Both the position numbers and the translations under genes were made by a program. A stretch of DNA of 64,000 nt, from positions 1 to 64,000 of the forward strand of contig NZ_JPOG01000001.1 in NCBI RefSeq assembly GCF_000733765.1, given 5' to 3'. The notes under the pieces were generated by a model that ran no database searches, was not told where the DNA came from, and worked only from the letters and a program-made list of their open reading frames with translations. Below, piece by piece: positions 44,122 through 52,164 of this stretch (position 1 is the first letter of the stretch; each line of letters opens with the position of its first letter). The stretch comes from Algiphilus aromaticivorans DG1253 (GTDB lineage: Bacteria > Pseudomonadota > Gammaproteobacteria > Nevskiales > Nevskiaceae).

Positions 44122-44544
44122 ATGATGCAGACGAATACGCAGGACGTGAGGATGCTTGAGGACCCCATGGCGGCGCATGCGCGCTGGGTGCGACAGCGCG
44201 CGGGGGCCGAGCAGTGGCAGCTGGACGAGGCTTCCCGCGAAGTTTTCGATGCCGACGGTACGATCGCGGTTTGCGCGCGTGCGGGGGATGCCCGCTTGAT
44301 TCTTGCGCTCTGCGCCGCCGATGACCCCGGCGCGCTGGCTGCCGAGGCGGAAGCCAGCTCCGATGCCGATCCGCCGAGTCCGCCGATCTGGTGCCGTGAC
44401 GAGTTGGCGGACGGCACCGAATCGGAGCGCCGACTGCGCGACGGCAACAACCATCCCATCATCACGCTGCGCGTCGACCATCCGCGCAGCGCCTTCAATG
44501 AGGATTTCATCCTCATCAGCCGCAACGCCTGGCTGGAAGACTAG
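44122..44544 (+). CDS. Hypothetical protein
   Basis: A 140-residue acidic protein with no family I recognise. It has no signal peptide or membrane segment. The middle (GTIAVCARAGDARLILALCAADD) and the C terminus (NPIITLRVDHPRSAFNEDFILISRNAWLED-like ending) suggest a small alpha/beta domain. Codon use and base composition match the core genes. It is 80 nt upstream of the CoA-binding gene in the same direction and divergent from the cytochrome gene. Confidence 0.55.
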   Translation: MMQTNTQDVRMLEDPMAAHARWVRQRAGAEQWQLDEASREVFDADGTIAVCARAGDARLILALCAADDPGALAAEAEASSDADPPSPPIWCRDELADGTESERRLRDGNNHPIITLRVDHPRSAFNEDFILISRNAWLED

Positions 44545-44624
44545 GTCTTGCGCCGAATTGGTGCGGCCCGGCGATCGCGCCCTGTTATGGTGCGTCGCGC
44601 CGGAAGGGCGCGGTACGCCTCTTC

Positions 44625-45071
44625 ATGACCGTGAATGTTCACCTGCTGGAAGAGGACGCGGCCATCAGCGCCCTGCTGGCGGAGGCGCGCAGCATTGCCG
44701 TGCTCGGCGCCCGCGGCGATGCCCACCGCGACCGGCCGGCGTATTACGTGCCCAAGTACCTGAAGGAAGCCGGTTATCGGCTGTACCCGGTTCCCGTGCA
44801 CGAGCCGCTGCCGTTGGAGATCCTGGACTTCCCGAGCGTCAAGCATCTCGAAGACCTGCCCCCGGTCGACATCGTCAACATCTTTCGTCGCGCCGAGGAT
44901 GTTCCCGCGCACCTGGACGCGCTGCTGGCGCTGCGGCCGCGGGCGGTCTGGCTGCAGCTCGGCATCCGCAATGACGAAGTCGCCGGGCAACTCGCGCAGG
45001 CCGGCATCGACGTGGTGCAGGATCGCTGCATCATGGTGGAGCATCGACGGCTGCTGGCGCCGGCTGGTTAG
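44625..45071 (+). CDS. CoA-binding domain protein (YccU type)
   Basis: A 148-residue Rossmann-fold CoA-binding protein: SIAVLGARGDAHRDRPAYYVPKYLKEAGYRLYPVPV at ~23-58 (the YccU motif with Ser/Pro-type loop), FRRAEDVPAHLDALLAL, VWLQLGIRNDEVA and the closing QDRCIMVEHRRL. Members bind CoA; the physiological role is undefined. ATG at 44625. Confidence 0.87.
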   Translation: MTVNVHLLEEDAAISALLAEARSIAVLGARGDAHRDRPAYYVPKYLKEAGYRLYPVPVHEPLPLEILDFPSVKHLEDLPPVDIVNIFRRAEDVPAHLDALLALRPRAVWLQLGIRNDEVAGQLAQAGIDVVQDRCIMVEHRRLLAPAG

Positions 45072-45203
45072 CCCCTTGCGGGTGGTGTCCTGCTAAGACA
45101 ATCAGGTAGGAGGCCGGATAGCGCCGCGCCCTGCCTAAGGAGGGGGCGAACAGCCTTCCGGAAGAAGCCGCTACGCGCCTTGTCGGGGCGATCGTTCAGG
45201 GCC

Positions 45204-45617
45204 TCAAACCCCCGTGGCGCGGCGCCGGATCGTGCCTTCCAGCTGCGTGGCCTCGGCGACGGTGTTCGAGATCGTGCCGTACTTGCGCACATTCTTGTGC
45301 AGCAGCTCCAGACGGTGGTCGCTCTCGTCGGTATCGATGACGATCTCGTAGTCGATGGCGTGCATCTTCGGCGGGCTGTCCTGCCGGGTGCCGTGCAGCT
45401 TCACTTCGACGCCGCGCAGCTCGAACTTCAGGATCGGCGTAACGCGCTCGATGCTCTTGAGCATGCAGGCCGCCACGGCGGCCAGCAACAGCTCGGCCGG
45501 GTTGAAGGCATCTGCGCGGCCCTGAAGGTCGGTGTCGATCGTGATCTCCGCCTCCTTAGTCGTCGCGAGGCTGCCGTGGTCGTCGGTACGCTGGGCCTGA
45601 ATGGTGTATTCCAGCAT
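45204..45617 (-). CDS. OsmC-family protein
   Basis: A 137-residue OsmC/Ohr-like protein. NPAELLLAAVAACMLKSIERV carries the reactive Cys, and VKLHGTRQDSPPKMHAIDYEIVIDTDE follows. Family members reduce organic hydroperoxides with a Cys pair; only one of the two usual Cys is seen, so peroxidase activity is uncertain. It starts 4 nt after the truncated usp-like gene and lies downstream of the ars operon on the same strand. Confidence 0.82.
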   Translation of the reverse strand: MLEYTIQAQRTDDHGSLATTKEAEITIDTDLQGRADAFNPAELLLAAVAACMLKSIERVTPILKFELRGVEVKLHGTRQDSPPKMHAIDYEIVIDTDESDHRLELLHKNVRKYGTISNTVAEATQLEGTIRRRATGV

Positions 45618-45621
45618 GAAA

Positions 45622-45960
45622 TTATCTCCGTGCGCGGGTAACAATCAGGATCGGGCGGTGCATCGTTTCACGCAGCTTCGCGCCCGTGCTGCCGATGGTC
45701 TTGTCTGCAGCCCGGTTCCAGCCGTGTTTGCCGACCATGATTGGAGAGTAGCCTTCCTGCCAGGCACGGGTGATGGTTTCGGTTTCATCGCCGCTCTCGA
45801 TGCGGGAGCTGGCACGGCCGGCGGTGCCTGTCATCTGCTTGATCAGGCCCTGGTGCCGGGCGTCGACGCTTTTCCGAGCGAACTCATCCGGCGCCAGGAC
45901 TGTCAGGACGGCCATCTCGGCGGAACGGGACGGATCGGAAAGATCCGTGGTGAGCAGCAC
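45622..45960 (-). CDS. Short universal stress protein-like gene
   Basis: A 112-residue product with the two ends of a UspA domain: the N-terminal strand (LLTTDLSDPSRSA) and the C-terminal nucleotide-binding half (GYSPIMVGKHGWNRAADKTIGSTGAKLRETMHRPILIV, with the G-x(2)-G-x(9)-G-S-like pattern). The usual ~140-residue length is reduced because about 25-30 residues after the first strand are missing. It could be an internal deletion or a compact variant. It starts at GTG 45960 and precedes osmC by 4 nt. Confidence 0.6.
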   Translation of the reverse strand: MLLTTDLSDPSRSAEMAVLTVLAPDEFARKSVDARHQGLIKQMTGTAGRASSRIESGDETETITRAWQEGYSPIMVGKHGWNRAADKTIGSTGAKLRETMHRPILIVTRARR

Positions 45961-46222
45961 ACACTAAATGTCCTGCTGCAACCCCCCTCGCTGGTGTCGG
46001 CTTCGCCCGATTTGACCGGGTCAGCCACTCGATGCGCGCGGGGATAGAGGTGCCGGATGAGCTTCGTGGTGCCGTTGCCCAGGGGCAGTGCACGGTGGAA
46101 TGTGTGGCTGCGCAAGCCGACCTCGACGATACTCGCCTCATGTCCCGGGCGGGGGCAGCGGGGACTCCTGCGCCGGTGCGCAGTCGGCGCCGACTAGGGC
46201 CCCGTGGAGCATTGGCGTGGTC
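45961..46222. other. Intergenic stretch between the ars fusion gene and usp-like gene
   Basis: These 262 bp carry no gene I can support. Minus-strand frames across it (for example one giving ALPLGNGTTKLIRHLYPRAH) have low coding quality and look unlike any family I know. A decayed gene remnant between the ars operon and usp-osmC is possible. Confidence 0.4.
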
Positions 46223-47083
46223 CTACTCCTTCGGCTCGGTGCCGGGTACGAGGAATGTGGGTTGCTCGTCGGCCGGCTTTTCGGCCAGTTCGCTGTCAGT
46301 CAGGCGGGCGTAGATCTCGATCAGGGTCCCGTCCGGGTCGCTCAGCCACAGCTCGTGCAGCGGCGTGCCCTTCCAGGTGGTGCGCGGCGGCTTTTCGATG
46401 CGCGCTCCGAAATCGGAGGCCCTGTGGTAGGCGTCGATGACTGCCTGCCGGCTGTCCACGCCCACCCCCAGGTGATAGAGGGTGTCGTGGTGCAGGGTCT
46501 TGCCGTCGGAGACCAGCAGCACGAAGTTCAGCCCCAGGTCCGGGCGGATAAAGATGGCGTAGCGGTGCGTCCACTCCTTGGGCCAGACATTCAGCAGCCA
46601 GGCGTAGAAGCGCACGCTTGCCGGCAGATCCGCTACGCGGATGCTGCCGTGGAACTCGGAGGAAACCGGGCCTTCCGGCAGGTCGAGCAGTTGCTCGAGA
46701 ATCGCGATGCGCATCTGCAGCTGCTCGCACAGCGCGGCGAAGGCAGTGCGCTGCATGGATGCGTCCGCTTCCCGTGGCAGCGCCGGCAGCTTCCAGTGCA
46801 GCTGCCGGGTCGCGCCCGGCACCGTCGGTGCCTCAGTGGTCGGCCCGAGGCTCACCACGAGGTCGGCGTCTGCCAGATCCACCTCCCCGCTGTGCTGCGT
46901 CGTCAATGCATCGGCGTCGATACCCCGCTCCGACAGAGCGGCGACGGCCTGCGGGTCGGGGGCTTCAAGCTGCGTGCTGGCGCCGACGATGGATGCCTTG
47001 TCGCCGAAGCGCTGGCGGGCAAGGCCCTGCGCCATCAGCGCATAGGCCGACACCTCCGGGCTCAGGAAAACGACTTTGCTCAT
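46223..47083 (-). CDS. Fusion of a degenerate ArsC-like domain and a VOC domain
   Basis: A 286-residue protein in the ars operon. Residues ~1-130 have the LMW-phosphatase/arsenate reductase layout, but the P-loop CX5R of ArsC is replaced by FLSPEVSAYALMAQGL, with neither Cys nor Arg. Residues ~143-270 are a VOC (glyoxalase-fold) domain (GSIRVADLPASVRFYAWLL, LYHLGVGVDSRQAVIDAYHRA, WLSDPDGTLIEIYARL) like the ArsI/CadI group. The paired Cys that ArsI uses to bind trivalent organoarsenicals is absent. Function is unknown; the context says arsenic. Confidence 0.75.
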   Translation of the reverse strand: MSKVVFLSPEVSAYALMAQGLARQRFGDKASIVGASTQLEAPDPQAVAALSERGIDADALTTQHSGEVDLADADLVVSLGPTTEAPTVPGATRQLHWKLPALPREADASMQRTAFAALCEQLQMRIAILEQLLDLPEGPVSSEFHGSIRVADLPASVRFYAWLLNVWPKEWTHRYAIFIRPDLGLNFVLLVSDGKTLHHDTLYHLGVGVDSRQAVIDAYHRASDFGARIEKPPRTTWKGTPLHELWLSDPDGTLIEIYARLTDSELAEKPADEQPTFLVPGTEPKE

Positions 47084-47188
47084 GATGCGCTCCTTGTCAG
47101 GCTTGCGAGCACAGTGGTGCGCGCTGCTATGCCTTGTGCCATGTCGTGCCGGCGAAATGGCCGAGTTGTCATGGCGTCGATCTCCGGT

Positions 47189-48244
47189 CTAGCTGGATGG
47201 AAACCAGCCGCGCGTGCGGTTGGCAAAGGCAACCAGCGACAGCATCACCGGCACCTCCACCAGCACGCCCACGACGGTGACCAGAGCCGCACCGGAGTTC
47301 AGCCCGAAGAGGCCGATGGCCACTGCCACCGCGAGCTCGAAGAAGTTGGATGTGCCGATGAGCGCGCAGGGTGCGGCGACGTTGAAGGGTACGCGCCAGG
47401 CCAGGGCCGCGGCGTAGGCCAGCATGAAGATGCCGTAGCTCTGAATCAGCAGGGGGACCGCGATCAGGCCGATCAGGGCAGGTTGCTCGAGGATGATCTG
47501 GCCCTGGAAGCCGAAGAGCAGCACCACGGTAGCGAGCAGGCCCAGCACGGATAACGGCTTGACCTTGGCGTTGAAGCGGTCGACTTCCAGTTGCGCGGTT
47601 TCGGGCGTCGGGCTGGACGCGCTCAGGCGCATGCGCGTGATGACCCCGGCAATCAGCGGAATGATGACGTAGAGCCCGACCGACAGCAGCAAGGTTTCCC
47701 AGGGCACGGCGATATCGGTGACGCCGAGCAGCAGGGCGACGATCGGCGCGAAGGCGAAGATCATGATCACGTCGTTCAGCGCTACCTGCGTCAACGTATA
47801 GGTGGCGTCGCCGCGCGTGAGCTGGGACCACACGAAGACCATCGCCGTGCAGGGCGCGGCGCCCAGCAGGATCAGCCCGGCGATGTACTCGCTGGCCTTT
47901 TCGGGCTGGATCAGGTCCACGAAAAAGTATTCGAAGAACAGCACGCCCAGCGCCGCCATCGTGAAGGGCTTGATCAGCCAGTTGACCGTCACGGTGATGA
48001 TCAGACCCTTCGGCCGTTCGTGGATGCGCTTCAGGCTCGAAAAGTCCACCGACACCATCATCGGATAGACCATGAACCAGATGAGCACGGCGACGATGAA
48101 ATTGACCGAGCCGTACTCCACGCGCGACAAGACTTCGAAGACCGCCGGGAAAAGGCTGCCGAGGCCGATGCCGGCGGCGATGCACAGGGCGACCCATACC
48201 GACAGGTAGCGCTCGAAGATGGAAAGGGGTTGGGGCTTATCCAC
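47189..48244 (-). CDS. arsB: Arsenite efflux transporter, ACR3 family
   Basis: A 351-residue, ten-helix inner-membrane carrier of the ACR3 (BART) family. [23 protein letters not shown] opens the protein. [26 protein letters not shown] contains the conserved Cys of ACR3 needed for As(III) binding, and [14 protein letters not shown]-like segments and [20 protein letters not shown] follow. It exports arsenite. It lies 60 nt after arsH. It is named arsB by common usage; acr3 is more exact. Confidence 0.93.
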   Translation of the reverse strand: MDKPQPLSIFERYLSVWVALCIAAGIGLGSLFPAVFEVLSRVEYGSVNFIVAVLIWFMVYPMMVSVDFSSLKRIHERPKGLIITVTVNWLIKPFTMAALGVLFFEYFFVDLIQPEKASEYIAGLILLGAAPCTAMVFVWSQLTRGDATYTLTQVALNDVIMIFAFAPIVALLLGVTDIAVPWETLLLSVGLYVIIPLIAGVITRMRLSASSPTPETAQLEVDRFNAKVKPLSVLGLLATVVLLFGFQGQIILEQPALIGLIAVPLLIQSYGIFMLAYAAALAWRVPFNVAAPCALIGTSNFFELAVAVAIGLFGLNSGAALVTVVGVLVEVPVMLSLVAFANRTRGWFPSS

Positions 48245-48304
48245 GGGACGGTTTCCTTGTCGCTTGCGCCTGAATTGCGGGGCAGTGCATGGGCTTGAGA
48301 TGGT

Positions 48305-49033
48305 TCACAGGCGCGCCCCGGCTTGCGCCGCGGCAGCGCGCGCGTGCTGCTCGATGCGCTCGCTGTAGCGGTCGGTCAGCGCCTCGCGGTGGGCGCGCGT
48401 CAGCAGCGTGAAGCGCACCAGCTCCTCCATGACGTCGACCACGCGTTCGTAATAGGCCGACGGCTTCATGCGCCCGTCGTCGTCGAACTCCTGCCAGGCC
48501 TTGGCCACCGAGGACTGGTTGGGGATGGTGATCATGCGCATCCAGCGCCCCAGTAGGCGCAGCGTGTTGACGGCGTTGAAGGACTGCGAGCCGCCGGAGA
48601 CCTGCATCACGGCCAGCGTGCGCCCCTGCGTCGGCCGGCTGGCCCCCAGCGACAGCGGGATGTGGTCGATCTGGTTCTTGAGCACGGCCGTGACCGCACC
48701 GTGGCGCTCAGGGCTGCACCAGACCTGGCCTTCCGACCACAGCGACAGCTCGCGCAGCGCCTGTACCTCGGGGTGCTCGGCGGCGTCGGGGTGATCGGCC
48801 TGCGGCAGACCGCTCGGGTCGTAGATGCGCGCCTCGCAGCCCATGTAGATGAGCAGGCGCGCGGCCTCCTCGGTCAGCAGTCGCGAATAGGAGCGCTCGC
48901 GCAGTGAGCCGTAGAGCAGCAGGATGCGCGGCGGATGGTCGTCGGCCAGGCCCAGAACGCGGCCGGGATGGCGCGACAAGGCCTCGGCATCCAGGGCAGG
49001 CAGGTGGTCGGGGTCGGGGAGTTCGCGGAGCAT
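48305..49033 (-). CDS. arsH: Arsenical resistance flavoprotein ArsH
   Basis: A 242-residue NADPH-dependent FMN protein. [25 protein letters not shown] is the flavin phosphate loop, followed by [44 protein letters not shown] and the [25 protein letters not shown] region, all typical of ArsH, which oxidises trivalent organoarsenicals. ATG at 49033. A longer upstream frame is only the overlapping GFA gene read in another frame. It is 10 nt after the GFA gene. Confidence 0.94.
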   Translation of the reverse strand: MLRELPDPDHLPALDAEALSRHPGRVLGLADDHPPRILLLYGSLRERSYSRLLTEEAARLLIYMGCEARIYDPSGLPQADHPDAAEHPEVQALRELSLWSEGQVWCSPERHGAVTAVLKNQIDHIPLSLGASRPTQGRTLAVMQVSGGSQSFNAVNTLRLLGRWMRMITIPNQSSVAKAWQEFDDDGRMKPSAYYERVVDVMEELVRFTLLTRAHREALTDRYSERIEQHARAAAAQAGARL

Positions 49034-49043
49034 GGTGGGTCCT

Positions 49044-49463
49044 TCAGGCGATGCGGGGGCCGTCCTCGAGCGCGGCGTACTGCGGCAGGCCGTCGTCGAT
49101 GACCTCCCACTCGGCGCGCGAGGTGGCATAGATGTGATGGCTGGGCCGCGCGTCGATGGGCGTGTCCAGCGTGCCGATGCGCAGGCGCAGCACGCCGGGC
49201 AGGTCCTCGCGGCGGCTGTAGATGGGGCTGCCGCAGTCTCTGCAGAAGGCGCGCAGCTTGCCCGGCGAGGAGGCGAACTCGCGCAGGGACTCGCTGCCGG
49301 CGGTGAGTCGGAAGGCGCCGGCGTCGACGGGGCTGTTGGTGGCAAAGGCCGTGCCCTGCGCCTTGCGGCATTGCTGGCAGTGGCACATCGCGATCGGCCC
49401 GAGCGCGCCCGCGTGGACATAGCGCACGGCGCCGCAGAGGCAACTTCCTTCAAGTGCGGCCAT
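49044..49463 (-). CDS. GFA (glutathione-dependent formaldehyde-activating) family protein
   Basis: A 139-residue GFA/CENP-V-type zinc protein: [10 protein letters not shown] (first CxC), [11 protein letters not shown] (second Cys set), [12 protein letters not shown] (third). These form the two zinc sites of the family. Members bind glutathione or act on its adducts. It sits between arsC and arsH with gaps of 4 and 10 nt, so it is an integral part of the ars operon; a link to glutathionylated arsenic is conceivable but not shown. Confidence 0.88.
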   Translation of the reverse strand: MAALEGSCLCGAVRYVHAGALGPIAMCHCQQCRKAQGTAFATNSPVDAGAFRLTAGSESLREFASSPGKLRAFCRDCGSPIYSRREDLPGVLRLRIGTLDTPIDARPSHHIYATSRAEWEVIDDGLPQYAALEDGPRIA

Positions 49464-49467
49464 GGCT

Positions 49468-49965
49468 TCAGCTCTCCGCGGGCGCGAGCCGGTCGTGCAG
49501 GGCCTGCGCGCGCTGCGCGAAGTCGGGGGCGTCCCAGTCGGCGTCAGGCCAGCGCAGTAGCTCGTCGATGCGCGCGGCCAGCGCCTCGCGCACGGCCGCG
49601 AAGCGCGCCCGCTGCGCGGTCTCGTCGCCGGCGGCCGGCGGATCGGGCATGCCCCAGTGCGCGCGCGCCGCGCGGCCCGGAAACAGCGGGCAGCTCTCGC
49701 CGGCGGCCGCATCGCAGACGGTGATGACCAGATCCAGCGGCGGCGCGTCGGCCTCGGCAAAGGCATCCCAGGACTTGCTGTGCAGGCCCTCGGTGGCGAT
49801 GCCGGCCTCGCGCAGGCATTCCAGCGCCAGCGGATGCGGCGCCGCCTTCGGCTGCGAGCCGGCTGAATGCCCGCTCACGCGGCCGTCGGCGCGATGATTG
49901 ATCAGCGCCTCGCCCAGGATCGAGCGCGCCGAGTTGCCGGTGCAGAGAATCAGGACGTGGCGCAT
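49468..49965 (-). CDS. arsC: Arsenate reductase, LMW-phosphatase type
   Basis: A 165-residue arsenate reductase. The catalytic P-loop is [16 protein letters not shown] (CX5R, Cys8 to Arg14). A further Cys pair candidate is [17 protein letters not shown] (~residues 85-95). HWGMPDPPA holds the catalytic Asp. It converts As(V) to As(III), which the ACR3 carrier exports. The ATG at 49965 overlaps the end of arsR by 16 nt. Confidence 0.93.
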   Translation of the reverse strand: MRHVLILCTGNSARSILGEALINHRADGRVSGHSAGSQPKAAPHPLALECLREAGIATEGLHSKSWDAFAEADAPPLDLVITVCDAAAGESCPLFPGRAARAHWGMPDPPAAGDETAQRARFAAVREALAARIDELLRWPDADWDAPDFAQRAQALHDRLAPAES

Positions 49966-50285
49966 GTCTGCGGCTCCTTGCAATCGCCGGCGGTGTCGGC
50001 AGAATCCGCACAGCAGTTCTCGCCGAGGTAGGCGATCAGGGCGTTCATGGCCGTGTAGTCGGCCGCGTAGTAGAGGTGGCGGCCGGCCTGCCGCACCGAC
50101 ACCAGGCCGGCACCACGCAGCGCCTTCAGGTGGAATGAAAGCACTGACGGCGTCAGCCCGAACTCCTCCTGCAGCTGCGAGGGGCACAGGCCGTCTGGGC
50201 CGGCGCGTACCAGGCGCCGGAAGACGGCGAGACGTACGCTCTGCGCAAGTGCGGCAAGGCTTTCGACGGCATTGAAGTGATCCAT
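49950..50285 (-). CDS. arsR: ArsR-family arsenic-responsive repressor
   Basis: A 111-residue winged-helix regulator: SLAALAQSVRLAVFRRLVRAGPDGLCPSQLQEEFGLTPSVLSFHLKALRGAGLVSVRQAGRHLYY. The usual alpha-3 CVC site is not visible. Instead the C terminus is Cys-rich ([20 protein letters not shown]), so As(III) may bind there, as in ArsR variants with C-terminal Cys clusters. It is first in the ars operon and starts just after a palindromic promoter. Confidence 0.92.
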   Translation of the reverse strand: MDHFNAVESLAALAQSVRLAVFRRLVRAGPDGLCPSQLQEEFGLTPSVLSFHLKALRGAGLVSVRQAGRHLYYAADYTAMNALIAYLGENCCADSADTAGDCKEPQTCATS

Positions 50286-50287
50286 AG

Positions 50288-50322
50288 TTCGATAATTATA
50301 GAATAATAGAAGCGAATGGCAA
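50288..50322 (-). promoter_or_regulatory. ars operon promoter with overlapping ArsR operator
   Basis: On the minus strand TTGCCA (50322-50317), 16 bp, then a perfect TATAAT (50300-50295). The -10 lies inside the near-perfect palindrome TTCTATAATTATCGAA (50303-50288, one mismatch), a likely ArsR site. Transcription should begin only a few bases before the arsR ATG. Confidence 0.75.
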
Positions 50323-50381
50323 GCCCCCGGCGCGCGGCGTTGTGCTGCAATGGCAGACGGATATTTGTTCAGGAGCCCTGC

Positions 50382-51212
50382 ATGTCCGCTTTTCCGTCGT
50401 CGCCCGTCGTGCTGATCTCCGGCTGTTCCAGCGGAATCGGCCGCGCGCTGGCCGAGCGCTTCCATCAAAGCGGCTGCCGCGTTTGGGCGACCGCGCGCGA
50501 CCCGGAGCGGATCGCGGATCTGGCCGTGCAGGGCATGCGTACGCACGCCCTGGATGTGACGAGCGCCGCCTCCATCGCTGCCTGCGTGGCGGCCGTGGAG
50601 GCCGAGCATGGGGCCGTGGACATGCTCATCAACAACGCGGGCATTCCGGTCATGGGGCCAACCGCCGAGGTCGCACTCGAGGATCTGCGCGCCATCTGGG
50701 AAACCAATCTCACCGGCGTGGTCGCCCTGACCCAGGCCGTGATTCCGCAGATGGTCGCTCGTGGCAGCGGCCGCATCGTCAATATCGGCAGCGTTTCGGG
50801 GATTCTGACGACGCCTTTCGCCGGCCCCTACTGCGCCAGCAAGGCGGCGTTGCATCACCTCAACGATGCGCTGCGTATGGAGCTGGCGCCCTTCGGGCTG
50901 GAGGTCCTGCTGATCCAGCCCGGCGGCATCGCTTCGGGCTTCGGCGACGCTGCGCGCGCGCAGACGGATGCCGGGCAGTGGCGCCTCTACGCCGACTACT
51001 GCGATGGGATCGCCCGGCGCGCCGGCGCTTCGCAGGAGAACTCCACGCCCGCCACCGAGTTCGCGCGCGATTGCGCGGCCGCTGTGCTTGCCGACAAGCC
51101 GAAGCCGGTGGTGCGCATTGGCGCCGGCAGCGGTCTGCTGCCGCGGTTGGCGAAGCTGCCGGTGTGGGTTAAGGATCGGTTGTTGATGAAGCGTTTCGGC
51201 CTGCGCGGTTGA
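50382..51212 (+). CDS. Short-chain dehydrogenase/reductase
   Basis: A 276-residue classical SDR: VVLISGCSSGIGRALAERFHQSGCRVWATARDPERI (cofactor loop with Arg suggesting NADP), MLINNAGIPVMGP, NIGSVSGILTTPFAGPYCASKAALHHL (Ser, Tyr-x-x-x-Lys). The substrate is unknown; such proteins act on steroids, retinoids or hydroxy-lipids. ATG at 50382 follows AGGAG (50371-50375). It is divergent from arsR and convergent with the TetR gene. Confidence 0.88.
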   Translation: MSAFPSSPVVLISGCSSGIGRALAERFHQSGCRVWATARDPERIADLAVQGMRTHALDVTSAASIAACVAAVEAEHGAVDMLINNAGIPVMGPTAEVALEDLRAIWETNLTGVVALTQAVIPQMVARGSGRIVNIGSVSGILTTPFAGPYCASKAALHHLNDALRMELAPFGLEVLLIQPGGIASGFGDAARAQTDAGQWRLYADYCDGIARRAGASQENSTPATEFARDCAAAVLADKPKPVVRIGAGSGLLPRLAKLPVWVKDRLLMKRFGLRG

Positions 51213-51326
51213 AGTGCGACCTAGCCACGGACGCAGGCGATCGGCCGCGGCTTTCCGCAAGACCGCTGTTTAAAAGAAGATCTGCGGAAATCTGCGGTTC
51301 GAGATCGATTGACGGGGAGGGGCGGC

Positions 51327-51926
51327 TCAGCGCTGGTTCGGATGCGCGATGGCCCGCCAGAGGATGTCGAAGAGGGTCCCGGCCTGATCGGCCAGGGGCT
51401 GGGTTTCGCCGCGGGCGATGTGCATCTGGATGAGTCGGATCAGCACGCCGTAGAAGTAGTCCAGGAGTAGCCGCTCGCTGATCTCGTCGGTGAGAACGCC
51501 CTGCTCGCGGCCTTCGCGCAGCACGCGCAGGAAGAGCGCGGTCAGGGTGCGCTGTTCGTCGGTGACGTCGCGGCGCACGACCTCGGAGCTGACGCTGTTC
51601 TGGATCATGCGCGCCACATCCGGGTTGCGATCGAAGTAGTCCAGTACGACCCAGAAGACCTTGCGCAGGCGGTCCTTGTAGGTCTCGATGCCCTGCAGGT
51701 GGTCGGCCATGCGCGTGGCGAGATCGCGCGCCCAGCGGTGCAGGCAGGCTTCCAGAATGGCTTCCTTGCTGCCGTAGTGGCGGTAGATGGTCTGCAGCGA
51801 GGCGCGCGCCCCGGCGGCGATCTCGTCGAGGCCGACGTGATGGAACTCGCGCTCGGCGAAGAGCTGCAGCGCCGCAGCTTCGATGCGCTCCCGGCTGTCG
51901 CCGCGCGTCTTTTCGTTGGAGGGCAT
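51327..51926 (-). CDS. TetR/AcrR-family transcriptional regulator
   Basis: A 199-residue regulator. The N-terminal HTH is SRERIEAAALQLFAEREFHHVGLDEIAAGARASLQTIYRHYGSKEAIL. The C-terminal ligand domain is mostly helical (KVFWVVLDYFDRNPDVARMIQN). It is divergent from fadI-fadJ-fadE, so it may control beta-oxidation in response to acyl-CoA, as PsrA- or FadR-type TetR proteins do (inference). ATG at 51926 is preferred; an in-frame start at 51941 is possible. Confidence 0.9.
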   Translation of the reverse strand: MPSNEKTRGDSRERIEAAALQLFAEREFHHVGLDEIAAGARASLQTIYRHYGSKEAILEACLHRWARDLATRMADHLQGIETYKDRLRKVFWVVLDYFDRNPDVARMIQNSVSSEVVRRDVTDEQRTLTALFLRVLREGREQGVLTDEISERLLLDYFYGVLIRLIQMHIARGETQPLADQAGTLFDILWRAIAHPNQR

Positions 51927-52095
51927 TGCCGGAATCCGCAATCCAGGAGTCCTTAAGTGTAAGGCATATTACGGATGCAAGCTTGGCAGCTTATGCTTCC
52001 GGAATCACGTTGACAGTAATGTGCGCTGCAGCATAGGCTTCATGGCGATGCATTACCCCTTTAACTGAGCACGCTTTCGTAAGCAGCGTTACACA

Positions 52096-52115
52096 TCCGC
52101 AGGCATATCTGCGGA
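52096..52115. promoter_or_regulatory. Inverted repeat upstream of fadI, candidate TetR operator
   Basis: TCCGCAG-GCATAT-CTGCGGA, 7-bp perfect arms, 50 bp before fadI. Related TCTGCGGA half-sites occur at 51281-51297 (after the TetR gene) and GGAATCCGC at about 51931 (at its start). TTGACA at 52010 with a weak -10 (ATAGGC, 17-bp spacing) is a possible upstream promoter. Confidence 0.45.
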
Positions 52116-52164
52116 ATCCGGCGCCAAGCGCGCCCGCTGCCAGCCGAGCCAAACGGAGTCCCCA

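Noticed and set aside
45072-45203. Possible small gene or regulatory RNA between the CoA-binding and osmC genes
   Set aside because: No conserved structure, promoter or coding signal is visible in these 132 bp.
46088-47554. A 488-codon plus-strand frame opposite the ars fusion gene and acr3
   Set aside because: It is a shadow of the minus-strand ars genes and no domain is recognisable.
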